This document shows positions 1 to 12,435 of a stretch of DNA of 64,000 nucleotides, piece by piece; the stretch's first letter is position 1, and each line of letters starts with the position of its first letter. The stretch is from Drechmeria coniospora. Lineage: Eukaryota; Ascomycota; Sordariomycetes; Hypocreales; Ophiocordycipitaceae. The stretch is taken from NCBI RefSeq assembly GCF_001625195.1, contig NC_054389.1:10536520-10600519 (forward strand), written 5' to 3'. Made by a program: the position numbers and the translations under genes. The notes under the pieces are model-generated. The model was given only the letters and a program-made list of their open reading frames with translations. It was not told the DNA's origin and searched no databases.

Positions 1-620
1 TTAAAATACATTCCGAATTAATTCCAAGTTACAGCGCGCACACCGTACTACAGTATATTTCCAAATTACAGCACATTGCACTACAAATTAATTCCAAGTT
101 ACAGCGCATACGCCGCACTATAGTATATTTCCAAATTACAGCGTATTGCTTTACAAATTAATTCTAAGTTACAGCGCATATACCGTACTACAGTATATTT
201 CCAAATTATAGCGTATTGCACTACGAATTAATTCCAAGTTACAGCGCGCATACCGTACTATAGTATATTTCCAAATTACAACGCATTGCACTACGAATTA
301 ATTCCAAGTTACAGCGCGCACACCTTACTATAGTATATTTCCAAATTACAGTACATTGCATTACGAATTAATTCCAAGTTATAGCACGCACACCGTACTA
401 CAGTATATTTCCAAATTACAGCGCATTACTTTCGAATTAATTCTAAGTTATAGCGCATACGCCATACTACAGTATATTTCCAAATTATAGCGCATTGCAC
501 TATAAATTAATTCCAAGTTACAGCGCGCATACCGCACTATAGTATATTTCTAAATTATAGCATATTGCATTACGAATTAATTCTAAGTTATAGCGCGCAT
601 ATAGTACTATAAATTAATTC
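1..620. repeat. 70-bp minisatellite array, cut by the window edge
   Basis: About nine tandem copies of a 70-bp unit. The landmark 'attccaagtt' (or 'attctaagtt') begins at 21, 91, 161, 231, 301 and 371, exactly 70 bp apart, then drifts by a base from about 440. Each unit also holds 'cagtatatttccaaatta' and a GAATTAATTC core at the junction. Copies differ mostly by C/T and G/A changes, as expected of RIP. The array is already under way at base 1, so its true length is unknown. Confidence 0.93.
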
Positions 621-3600
621 CATACTATATTTCGAATCAATTCCAAACTATAGTACGTATAGCGCAATGCATATTATTCCGAATTACAGTTAGTGCATTA
701 TACTCCGAATTAATTTATTATACCTCTCTAAAATAAAATACCTAAAGATATTGCTAAGAATAAATTATTCTCTTCTAAATTATTAATTCTAGCTAATCGA
801 CTACATAATAAATTAGAATTATTGCAATAGATAATTAACTAGCTTTAATTACGTAAGGACTAGGAGCAAGTTAGAGTTTAAAATAAAAAGAAAAACCGTT
901 TACAATTACTTTTAGAATCCGTTAAGATTCGATTCGTACTCCTAGCTTATCTTTATATTTACCGAACCTCTTACTTTTTTACTATTATATATTAGTATAA
1001 TTTCCAACGTAGATTTTTTATTTACATACTATTTCAAATTATCTTATAATAGAACCTTCTAGTTAAGGAAGTATTACAAAAGTTATTACTAATCCTATAT
1101 TGCTTAAATCCAAAATAGGATATAATTTAGTTCCGGTTATATTCAGTAGACTTAAGTAAGTAAAGTAAGTAAAAGAAGTAAATAAAGTACTTTAAATATA
1201 AAGATAACTTACAATTTAATATACTTTAGTAGTAATATATACCTCCTACTCTATTAATAGGAAATCTTATATAAAACCTTTACTCTATTAGTATTTCTCG
1301 GAAACTTTTCCTAATTACTAAGTATAATTTTACTACAAAACCGATTTAGGCCAAATCGAATTATAGAACGTTTCTTATATCTTACCCAATATCGAATAGA
1401 AGTAACCTCTATACTCTCGTTAGATTTAGTTTCGAATTAATTCTATATATAACTTACCTTTAAGTTTATTTACAATTAAGAGGTATATTTCTTTTAATTT
1501 AGTATATAGTAAGCTTATTATCTTTTTAAAAAGGGACCCTAGGCCCTATAGTTTATACTTAGGTAATTATCGTTTAATACCGCGCTAAAAGTAAACTTAG
1601 CAAAACCGAACCGATTATTAAGTATACTAGTCCCAAGAGCATTTTTTAGGGTTAATACTATATAGATATAAGCCAAATCCTAAAATATTAATACTAAAGA
1701 TCTAGTATAATAAATATATATACCTTACCTCGTAAGTATTTAATTTCCTAGTCTATAATAATACTAATTAATCCAATACTATATAGATACTTTTATGTAA
1801 TTAAGATATAATAGTTATTATATATAATAGAAAATACCTTTTGAAATATAAATACAAAAAGCTCCTTAATCTCTGTATTTATATAGATACAAATAAGTAG
1901 AATAACTAAATATATATTAGCTTATTGTATTGCTTTCGAATAAATTTATACTTACTATTTCTAGTAGTTAGGCATTTCTAACCCTAAATAGCCTTAACTT
2001 CTTTATTTCCTAAGATATATTTATAATTTATATTAATCTTAAGTATTTCTAGGCTTAGCCTTATAAAAAGCTTTACTTACTCTTAAAGAAAGTAAATAAT
2101 AATAAAAACATTACTATTACAATTTATAAATTGGATATACTAAACGATTAGTAGTATACTTATATACTAGGAATATACTTACTTTATCTAGGTTATATAT
2201 TTTATTCTTCCACTTTATAAATACTGCTAATTTCGATAAACCTATTGGATAGTATAATATTTTATGCTTCCTTAGGATCGATCGAATAATATTATAGTTT
2301 AATAAGCTTACGTAAATTTAGCTTAATATCTTACTCTTATAGGTTGCATAAAGCTCTTGTATACTTAGCGAGGAAAGAAAAGGAACTATATAGAAATAAG
2401 TATAGGGTATAGGGAAAGGGAAAGTAAAATATATATAATGTATTTTAAGGTTAGTTTATTTTCTGTAGTAATTAAACAATATCTTCTGTAATTACTAATA
2501 GTATTTTTACTAGGGGTAGAGGTAAATATAAATAAATTCTATAGCTAATAAGAATAACCAATAGAATTAAATTATTAATTAGTATAAGGAATACTATTTT
2601 AATACTGTAATTCCGATAGATAAGGGGAGATTAGCTAGAAATATAATTAAATGCTTTTAGTACTTAGTATTTATTATATATAGTTTTAGTAAGTATACTT
2701 ACTATAGAATTAGTTTTATTATAAATTATAGTAAAACTTAGAGTAGGTCTCTATATATTTAATATCTTTACTGCATAGAGTTATATAAATATCGGAATAA
2801 AATAGCTAGAAATTAGGGCTATACTATTTAAAAAAGAAAGAACTTAACAACCGATTTTCTAGTAGAGTATATCGAGAAGAAGGCAAATATATACTATAGT
2901 AATAGTACATAAAGGAACCTCCTACATTAGCCTATATTATTAGTAATATATAGCTAGAGGAAGATAGAATATATATATAGAATCGGTTGTAAATCTTAGT
3001 ATTAGTTAATAAGTACCTTTAGAAGAAAGGCAGGCTTTATTTATATTAAAGACTTTTTTAATTATATATACTTAGCTAAGAAAATAATTAGTTATATAAT
3101 AGTATAGAATAAATTGTTTGGGTTATACCTTATAGCCTAAGTACAATAAATATCTAGGCGGGTAAGAAGGGATATACGTAATGCTACTCTTTCCTCCTCT
3201 ATTTTAGCCGTTAATTCTTAGTAATACTACCTATCTAGAAGGAACTAGTATACTTTCCCGCTAGTATAATTGTATATTACCCGTATATATAGTCGATAGT
3301 TAAATAAGGTAGTTAAGCTTTGTTTCTAAGAATATTGTCTCTTTAAGCTATACTAAATCTAAGGTATTTTAGTATAAGGTATTAATTAAGATTAAAAACC
3401 TTTTATATTATACTTTAATTTATTATTTATAAGATTAGAAATACTACTAGTAGGAATAATATATACTATACTATTCGGACTTATTATTAGGTATTTAGGA
3501 ATATATAGAGAGTGGATAATTGTTTTAGCGTAGAGTATATTCTATCGACTTAAAGATAATAAGATAAGTAGTAATAGCTATAGCTATACTAGCTCTTAGG

Positions 3601-6600
3601 GGGGGTCTTAGGGGGGCTCTTAGGGGGTAGGTAGAACTAAGTAAGTTTTAGATTACTAAACGAAATATTTATCGAGGATATCTTTAGAAGTTCTTAGAAA
3701 GGTAAACCTAGATTTAAAACTAAGGAACAAAGCTATATTCGAAATCGTTTCCTAAAGTATAGCAATAGAGAAAACAAGGAATAAAAGTAAAGTAAATATT
3801 ATTATATAATAATATTAGTACTAAATCCGTTTATAAGGAAGAAACGTATATAGATACAAAAGTATATTATATATACTCTATAATATATATAGTTTGTTTT
3901 GCAAACTAAGTTAGAATTAATTCCTAACCGGTTTCTATTTTAGTTAAAATACAATTTTATAATTAATATAATAAAGAATAAGATATAGAAATAGAGAGTA
4001 TATATAAGAAAAGGAAAGTTATTAAAGATAGAATAGACTAAGCTACTTAAGAGTTATAAAAAGAAGATATTTATAACTATATTTACTGCTATAATAGCGG
4101 TAATAATATCTTTTTACTATTCTTCAAAAATCTAGCTATTATATATTATAAAATAAAGATATTCTATACTATACTAAAAGGGATTTTAAAATTATTTCTA
4201 TATAGTATAATATAAATTATACTTTAACTTTAGTAGATATAACTGCTTCTTTTCTTTATACCGGTAATATATACCCTTTATACTAGTAACTTCCTTTATC
4301 CTTTAGTATAAGATTTTACTATTCTTCGTTTACGGAACCTAAAGTAGCTTTCTTTTTACTCTATAAGGTAGTAAGGGTATTATTAAAGTAGGAATCTTAG
4401 GTAGGGGTTATTGGATCGGAATCTTAATAATTAAAGAAGGTTATAGAGGTATTAGTATAGAATCTTCTGTAAGCTTAAACTTATTAGTATATATAGTAAA
4501 TAGCTAGAAGTAGACTTACTTATAGAAGGAACTATCTATACTACTTAGTAGTATTAAGCTACCGTCTAAGTAGGGGGCAACCTATTGGATTCTAGTATAT
4601 ACTAATATTATATTATAGAAGATATTTTTTTAAATTCTATATTAAACTAAAGGGCGTATAAAAGGTATAGGAGATACTATTTATACTTCGGAAGCAATAG
4701 TACTTCTTACCTAGGAAAAGTAAAAGTTTTCCCTAGGATAATATATTAGTAATAGATAAAGATATAAAGAATATTACCTATATTAATTACTTTATACTCG
4801 GGAAGAGGGTTTATTCGGAAATCTACTTAAAGATATACTTAGTATCCTAGTAAACTTTTGTAATTAAGCATTATAAAGAAATAGATTAAGCTAACGTTAG
4901 TAATAGCTAATACCTAGCTAAAGTAGTATATAAGGACTACCTTTAACGTTATATATATTGTTTATATCCTGGAATTTAAAATATCTATAGTATAAGTAAT
5001 CCGTAAATACTTAGGTATTTAATATCTTACTAGTAGTACTAGTTACTGTACGCTACATTCTATAATAATATTTATACAATATATCTTTAATCTTAGGCAT
5101 AAATATTAATCTACTACCCTAGAGTAATTAATTATATAGAATATACTTATATACTTAAATACTCTATATTTACGTAGATATATATAAAAAAAAATAGTAC
5201 CCTACTGTAGAAAAAAACGTTACTAAACGTAATACCTAACTTAATGTATTATATATATATATATATATATATACTATGCCCTAAAGTATTTAAGTACTAT
5301 AGTAATATATTTTCTTGCCTTAGAGTATTTAGCAAAATATATTAAATATCTTGTATAGTATTGGAATGTTTTATGGAATGAACTTAAATAAGATATAATG
5401 TATTGCAACCTTGTTCTTTACTAGTATAGCTAGAATTAATTTAAAACTAGTTTTAGTCTAGTCCATAACGTAATTGTATATTACTGCCAAAGAATACTTA
5501 ATATTGTTACTAAATATAACGCAATAATTTTATAATAATCTTAAAATATATTATCCGATTAAAACTTTATGTCTGCTTAAACTATTATATTGTAGTACTT
5601 ATATAATAAAACTCCCTAATTTTAATCCTCCTAGTTTAACAGTACGACCCGCTACCGTTTTAGCAATAAGTAGAAGTTTATCTAAATATAATAGCTATTC
5701 GAAAATTGTTGCATTAGGCAGTAACCTATAAATATATTAAAACTAACTTAAAATACGCATAGAACTAATTCCAATCTACTTACGTCCGCCTACTACTTTA
5801 CAGTATATATATTTATACTTATTAGTACGGAAATCCATATTGTTAGGTATCGATAACAATTTACGTATTGCTTTTAAGTTATACCTATTGCCTGCCTTAT
5901 TTAGAGGAGCTTCTTGTTTTGGTAGGAACTTAAACAGTAGGCTAGAAAACAGTCTATTGCGGTAGGACTTATCCGTCTCCTACGTATTATTAGTAATTAA
6001 AGTTCGAATAAATATAGTAGAGTTAGAACTAAACTAATTCGTAATGCATTAGGATCTCCTTCCGTACTATAGGTACTATAGTACTAGATATTATCTAAGA
6101 ACTTTCGCCCTATTAATCCGTAAGTTATATATATAGAATAATTTTGGATTTATTTGCATTTAAAATATACCTCTCCTTTAGTACTTATAGCGGGGTTATA
6201 TAATTCGGCTTGCTTTTTAGTAAGCGGTATTTGTATATACTATTATTTTCGCGGGTTATTACTCTAAGTAACTAATTTAAATACTATTTATTGCGTACCT
6301 AGGAAATAGACTTATCTTATTTCTTCCTTTTATTTATCCGTATTATCTATATTATTGTTCCGCCAGTAGGCTTATTATTAATCTGTATATACAATTATAA
6401 GTAAAATAGACATATAGTATAATGGAATTAGTATAGAATTAATTCTAGAAGCAACCTACTTTATTTTTAGCTATTACGGCGGTAGACTCTATCTTAGAGG
6501 TAATACAGGTAGGAGTTACAGTAAAGGAGCTTACAGTAGAGGAGCTACTTATAAATAAGCTAGAGTCCGAATTGGCCGTTGTATTATAAAAGTTAGAGTT

Positions 6601-8380
6601 AGATAGATAATTATAATTATCCTTTTAGTAAGAGTTTGTTAGCTTACCGACCTAAATTAGTTTAAAAGCGGTTCTAAAATAATAATACTAGTTCTATACT
6701 TTTACGTACCTATAAGGCAGCGGCCCTTGTTAGTACTTTATTCTAGGTATTTGCCTTACTTAGTGCCCTAATTTTTAACTTTATTACTGCTTTTCTTTAG
6801 GCGCCTTCTACCTTCTATATATTTTGTTTCCCCTTCCTTTCTGCAATTTATTTATACTTATCCTCGGATATAGTATTACTTAACTCGTTCGACTTGCTTA
6901 ACTCGCTTTATATCTTATCGGTAGTATTATTATTATTAATTTTATTCCTTTTATCCTATAAGTTCGTTAGTAATAAGCTAGAATTAATTCCAACCTTATT
7001 TTAAATATAATATAATTACTATACCTTATTTAAGCCTATATTGTCTTCTGTCTTAAAACTTTTATATATTAAGCTTAGCAATAGGAATAGTAAAGCTACC
7101 CTCTATTACGGAGGTACTTTTGGCTAGGGGTATAGTACGCGTAATACTAGTGCAATAGGAGATCCTAGTATTTAATAAATTAATTTAAATAACGGCCTTA
7201 TAGCCGTCTATATACAATTAGTAAACAAGTCTAGAACTAATTCGAAATGTATTTAGAATATATACGTACCTCTCCTAGTATAGGTATATTTATAAGTAGT
7301 TCCTAGTAAGGTAGTTAGTATTACTTAAACGTATATTCGAATTAATTCCAATACGTACTGCTAGTAACTCTATATTTGCAATAACTTAGTTTACTATAGC
7401 GGGGCCGCTATAAATACTGTAAAGTTGTAGCGTTTACTGTATATTTATCTATATAGCCCTACGGCCTAGTATTTTATTGCCCTAAGGAACTATACTTATA
7501 TATTGTATTGGACTGTTATATTAGAGTATAGGAGGGTAGTTATTTGTTACTAGTATTATTGTCCTTGCAGGCTTTCTTAGTATCTACTGCAGTATATTAC
7601 TAGTAGCGAAATCGTTATACTATCCTAAATTAATTAGCAGTAGTATTAAAATATAGAGCAAGAAAATATATTTACTATTAATAATTGTATTAAACTCGGA
7701 CGTATTTAACCCAGATTGTAGCTCCTCTAAATCGACCTTATATATGCATTTATAGTAATATTTTAATAACGATATACTGCTAAACTAATTATTCTAGAAT
7801 TAAACGGCTGTTAGTTTAAATATAATACGAATTAATTTAAATAAAGTTTTTACTATAACGCAAAGCCTAATATTGCTTTAATAGCAATAAAATACTTCTC
7901 CTGGTACTAAAATTACCTCTCCTCGATTGTTTAATTATAATAGCGGAATTATTTCGTTAGGTAGGCGGCGGCCCTTATTGAGGTACTAAAGATATCCTTA
8001 ATGCATTTTGTAGGATATAATGGACGGATTAATCGCAAATTTAACCTAATACTAGCGATAAGATAGTAGTACGCATAACGTAAAACAATTTAAAGACAGG
8101 TACGCAATAATAATATAAACGCAATACGAATTGGTTTGGAATAGAATAGCAATATATTCGTATAATGCGTTTACGTAAGTAACTTTACTATAGCAACCCA
8201 TAAATATAAACAGCTCTTAGCGCAATAGCTTATAATCCTTTTGCAGCGTTTCTTAAAGAAAATATAGAAATAGGTACCGTACCTATATAATTTATTTGCA
8301 ATACAATAGATTATAACTTTTGGAATCTATAATAATGCGGTATAGAACTAGAACTATCTTTTACTTTAACAAGATACTGT
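621..8380. other. AT-rich, RIP-like gene-free block
   Basis: About 7.8 kb with no reading frame of 60 codons or more. The composition is dominated by TA dinucleotides, and TG and CA are visibly scarce, which is the product expected when RIP turns CpA into TpA on both strands. This suggests an old repeat, probably transposon-derived, mutated beyond recognition; no domain, terminal inverted repeat or LTR could be made out. The palindromic core GAATTAATTC recurs (for example near 3914, 6435, 6980 and 7338) and is shared with the flanking arrays. The block is probably heterochromatic. Confidence 0.85.
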
Positions 8381-9500
8381 AAAGTAGGTTGGAACTAATT
8401 CCAATAAGGTATAGCGAAATGGTTTGGAACTAATTCCAATAAGATACGGTAAAGTGGTTTGAAATTAATTCTAATAAGGTACGGTAAAGTAGTTCGGAAT
8501 TAATTCCACTAAAATACATACGAAGTAGTTGGAATTAATTCCAATAAGGTACGGTAAAGTAGTTTGGAACCGATTCTAATAAGATACGGTAAAGTAGTTC
8601 GAAATTAATTCTAATAAGGCATAGCGAAGTAGTTTGGAATTAATTCCACCAAAATGTATACAAAGTAGTTGGAATTAATTCCAATAAGGTACGGTAAAGT
8701 AGTTTAGAACCGATTCCAATAAGATACGGCGAAATAGTTCGGAACCGATTCTAATAAGATAAGGCGAAGTAGTTCGAAATTAATTCTAATAAGGTACGGT
8801 AAAGTAGTTTGGAACCGATTCCAATAAGGTACGGTAAAGTAGTTTAGAACCGATTCCAATAAGGTACGGCGAAGTAGTTTGGAATTAATTCCACTAAGAC
8901 GTATACGAAGTAGTTGGAACCAATTCCAATAAGGTACGGTAAAGTAGTTTGGAACTAATTCCAATAAGGTACGGCGAAGTAGTTTAGAACCGATTCCAAT
9001 GAGGTACGGCAAAGTAGTTCGGAATTAATTCTACTAAGACGTATACGAAGTGGTTGGAACCGATTCCAATAAGGCACGGCGAAGTAGTTTGGAACTAATT
9101 CCAATAAGGTACGGCGAAGTAGTTTGGAACCGATTCCAATAAGGTACGGCGAAGTAGTTCGGAATTAATTCTACCAAGACGCATATGAAGTGGTTGGAAT
9201 TAATTCCAATAAGGTACGGCGAAGTAGTTTGGAACCGATTCCAATGAGGTACGGCGAAGTGGTTTGGAACCAATTCCAATAAGGTACGGTAAAGTAGTTC
9301 GGAATTAATTCCACCAAGACGTATACGAAGTGGTTGGAATTAATTCCAATAAGGTACGGCGAAGTAGTTTGGAACCGATTCCAATAAGGTACGGCGAAGT
9401 GGTTTGGAACCAATTCCAATAAGGTACGGTAAAGTAGTTCGGAATTAATTCCACTAAAACGCACAGGAAGTAGTTTAGAACTAATTCCAAGCGATAACTG
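8381..9500. repeat. 35-bp minisatellite with 140-bp higher-order period
   Basis: About thirty tandem copies of a 35-bp unit of the form GGAAYYRATTCCAATAAGG-TACGG-AAGTAGTTT. A variant unit, in which 'ccaataag' becomes 'cta/ccaagacg-ata', recurs at about 8880, 9020, 9160, 9300 and 9440, giving a 140-bp higher-order repeat of four units. Earlier variants at about 8498 and 8637 are also roughly 140 bp apart. Because 35 is not a multiple of 3, minus-strand frames through it look like repetitive peptides; they are artefacts. The array marks the right border of the AT-rich block. Confidence 0.93.
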
Positions 9501-10928
9501 ATTCGCAATATAGTAGACGTACTGTAACTTAAAGTTGTTTATAGCGCAGTAGACGTACTATAACTTAAAGTTGTTTACAGCGCAGTGGACGTACTGTAAT
9601 TAGCAGTTAGTTCCTAGCGCAATAGATACCCTGTATTTTCCTAAGTACTGTAATTTCTAGGTATATAGTCTATTTTTTGGATGTAAGTTAGAGTTCGAGC
9701 TGCAGTTCCTAGGAAGTATCTTTTAATTTTCCAAAAGTATTTACGCGAAAGGTTATATACCGTAACCCGTTTTTTTTTATTGTGGCGTTGGTGTGGTCGA
9801 CTGAGGTACGCGAACTTTGGTCGTCTGAGATGCATACTTAATGGTACGTTCAGCCACATCTACATACTTTACTGGAATGCTTGAGCAGAATCCCCACAGA
9901 CACTGGCTAGAACACAGGCTGGCTGGTCGCAACAACTCAGAGTTGTACTTGGGTCAATTATGTTACAATTGTAAATAATTAAGAACTATACATGTACATG
10001 TCCGAAACAAACGCAATCTTGCGTGGTATATTCCGTAAGCAGCTGTACGGAGTACAATGGTGCAAAAAGTAATCCCCGCGCTGCCCAAGTACAGTATACT
10101 TACTGTACAGCTACGTATTTACGCTGAATTAAGTACTTAGTACTTACGAACGAACTTAGTACTGAAGTAATTAAGTACAGTACAGTACTTGGATGTGTGT
10201 ACTCCGTCCAAGTACGTAGTACCTGCTTATAAATGCCAACTCCGCACTCCGTACTCCGTACTCCGCACAGACATCTAGTAATAATAATGATTACTCGCAT
10301 GAATACGGAGTAATACGGAGTATACTTAAGTAATTCAGTTGTGCGTGCAACGAGCAGCCTCTCCGCTAGAGCGTTTTTGGGTATTCCGCACGCTGCGCCA
10401 CCAGATGGCCCACTTTGGAGTCAGCCTCATGCTGGTGGCTGACCGATTCGGAGACGGAGCAGGTTATCAAGCCAACAGTTTCCATTAATTGGCCAACCAC
10501 GTCGGTGGCTGTGTCTTGGCGGCGCTACGCCACTGTCGCCCATTGTGGCGCGTTTGTTCCAGGCTTGGCAGTATTTGTCATGGCTGTTCTCCGTACTACG
10601 TACGTATTTGGTTGGCAGTCGCCGCCATATTAATCCATCGATAGCAACAGCGGGGGATCATGTGTAGACTCCTGAACCTCCTGGCGTATGGCAGCTGCGT
10701 TTGAGGTATTAAACGAAACAAATACTCTATGCAAGCAGTTCTAGAAATAAAATCCTTCATGCATCCGTGTGGACAGAACCACATTATATACTATCATGTC
10801 ATGCCTCGAGCCTTGAGCAAGTTTATAGTTCATTCATTCACCTTCATTCCCGTTGATATTCGACGACAATCGACGAATCCTAATCCCTTCATTGGCATGC
10901 AAGCACAGTAAAGGCATCAAGTTCGCTT
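9501..10928. other. Intergenic transition zone between AT-rich block and gene
   Basis: 9501-9620 still holds decayed repeat with 'gcagtggacgtactgtaa'-like copies about 57 bp apart. From about 9780 the composition becomes mixed, and from about 9980 to 10330 the DNA carries the GTAC-type motifs seen through the window (an exact GTACGGAGTAC at 10044-10054). No gene is recognised; the short frames here have no family-like pattern. Confidence 0.7.
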
Positions 10929-10979
10929 CCTTGCATTCTTTTTTCTTTCCCTTCTCCCCTTTGTTTTCTTCTCACCGTA
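10929..10979 (+). promoter_or_regulatory. Pyrimidine-rich tract upstream of the enterotoxin-like gene
   Basis: A strongly C/T-biased strand of about 50 bp lies immediately before the start codon at 11002. Such CT tracts are common just upstream of, or at, transcription start sites in filamentous fungi. I read it as the core promoter/5' leader of the next gene. No specific regulator site is claimed. Confidence 0.4.
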
Positions 10980-11001
10980 TTCGTTCACATCATTTCAAGA
11001 C

Positions 11002-12435
11002 ATGGTACGAAATGGCGGGGTCGCGCTGCTACTGTCACTATCGCTGGCGTGGTCGGTCGGCGTCGACTGTCTGGCTATAGAATCAACATCATCATCCGTC
11101 GAGAACGAGATGGAGACGAAACCCGAGACGGTGACGGAAAGTCCAGATCGTCTATACAGGGTCGATACCCGTACTCCGGCCACCATCTGGGATGCCGGTG
11201 GTTTTCTGCCCTGGGCCGCTCTCGAGGATCCAGAAGCCGATTTCAGCGTCTACGACCACGCGCTAGGCCCCTCGAACCAGTCGGTCTATGTCTCGACGAC
11301 GAGCGATCTCGACTGGGCACTCGCATACGCCGAAGGTATCCAAGGCTACATATACGCCATCGATCCGACGGAAAACATGTTCTGCGTCGCCGATTCTCTC
11401 CGAGCAAACGACACGGACATCCAACAGCAACTCGAGAAACATTTGCGACAGAAGGAGTGGGTAGCGTTGGGAGGCATCCGAGGGGACCAGATCAGCGGCG
11501 TAGCGAGGGCACCTCTCAACGGACAGAACTACGACGTCAAATTCTCTCCATTCAACGGATACAACAAGTCCAAGTATAGCGACGGTCACGCCGCCAGTGG
11601 TCCGCAGCCCGAGTTGGCCGGCTTTCCTCTCGACGGTCAAGCAGGACTGGAACTGAGGCCGCAGAAGGTTCTGAGCGCGCCACCGCTGAGGGAGGCCGGC
11701 ATGAAGCTGATGGATACGGCCATGGAAAGTGGCTGGGAGAAACCGGCCGACAGCCAGGGCAGGTCGGAGAGCATTAAGGATAAAGAGACGGGCATGAAGA
11801 TGACGGGCAAGGAGGTTCCGGCTTCGGCCCGTCTTCGCGGCGGCGATGCTGACGGTCGGATGCCTGCCAACGATAAGAAGATTACCATGTGCAGCTTATC
11901 CCCCATGACATTGGAAAAACGACGAGGCCGCGGCGGCGGCAGTGGTCGATCCTTTTTTCAACGACCAGCATTCAGCAGCCGACAAGGGCGCCCAGCAGGG
12001 ACCAGAAATCGAGGTCGCAAGACCTGCTACGGTCTCGCGTCGGCCATCGAGATTGCCTTTTGGGCCATCATTGAACAGATGGAGAAATCGCCCATCGATT
12101 GGGACAAGGCGTCGACGAGCGACGGCACAAACGGCACACGGTTGAACTTTCCAGACGAGGAGCCTTCCCCCAGAGTCTCGGCCTTCGTCCCGGACGAGGT
12201 CAAAGAGGCTCTTGACCAGCAGCGGGCCGAATCTGGCCGAATCTCCACCGACAATGAAATCGTGCGCGAAAAATTCCAGAACGTTGTCGATCCGGAGAAC
12301 TTTGGCTTCCGGACGCAGTGGGCAGACGGTTCCGTCACATTCACCTCCCCGCAGAAAAGCTTTGTCATCAAATGTGATTTCGACAGGTTTCGATCCGAAT
12401 TGAACTTGGATTCTTGCTACTTCAACCCTTATTAG
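11002..12435 (+). CDS. Secreted enterotoxin A-chain-like ADP-ribosyltransferase
   Basis: A 477-aa, apparently intronless protein. Residues 1-25 form a signal peptide. Residues 51-170 match the fold of heat-labile enterotoxin/cholera-toxin A chains, which transfer ADP-ribose from NAD to host proteins: the N-terminal Arg box (R53 in 'LYRVDTR'), a 'GG-LPW' stretch, the 'YDHA' element, the STS-type strand (S98-T99-T100) and the C-terminal 'ALGGI' box. The catalytic pair is Q150-x-E152, so the first of the two usual glutamates is a glutamine. About residues 171-330 are a low-complexity linker, followed by a C-terminal region with scattered cysteines. Such genes are numerous in insect- and nematode-pathogenic Hypocreales and probably act on the host; this is family knowledge. 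The gene stands alone beside the RIP block. A basic stretch at about residues 302-345 may be out of frame (see findings). Start context gacATGg is good. Confidence 0.85.
   Translation: MVRNGGVALLLSLSLAWSVGVDCLAIESTSSSVENEMETKPETVTESPDRLYRVDTRTPATIWDAGGFLPWAALEDPEADFSVYDHALGPSNQSVYVSTTSDLDWALAYAEGIQGYIYAIDPTENMFCVADSLRANDTDIQQQLEKHLRQKEWVALGGIRGDQISGVARAPLNGQNYDVKFSPFNGYNKSKYSDGHAASGPQPELAGFPLDGQAGLELRPQKVLSAPPLREAGMKLMDTAMESGWEKPADSQGRSESIKDKETGMKMTGKEVPASARLRGGDADGRMPANDKKITMCSLSPMTLEKRRGRGGGSGRSFFQRPAFSSRQGRPAGTRNRGRKTCYGLASAIEIAFWAIIEQMEKSPIDWDKASTSDGTNGTRLNFPDEEPSPRVSAFVPDEVKEALDQQRAESGRISTDNEIVREKFQNVVDPENFGFRTQWADGSVTFTSPQKSFVIKCDFDRFRSELNLDSCYFNPY

Noticed and set aside
1..620. Telomere or subtelomere end
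   Set aside because: No TTAGGG/CCCTAA array is present, and the 70-bp unit is unlike fungal telomere repeats.
8704..9508. Overlapping minus-strand frames with repeated 'NRFQTTSPYLIGI' peptides
   Set aside because: They are translations of the 35-bp minisatellite; several frames are open at once and no ATG context or family pattern supports them.
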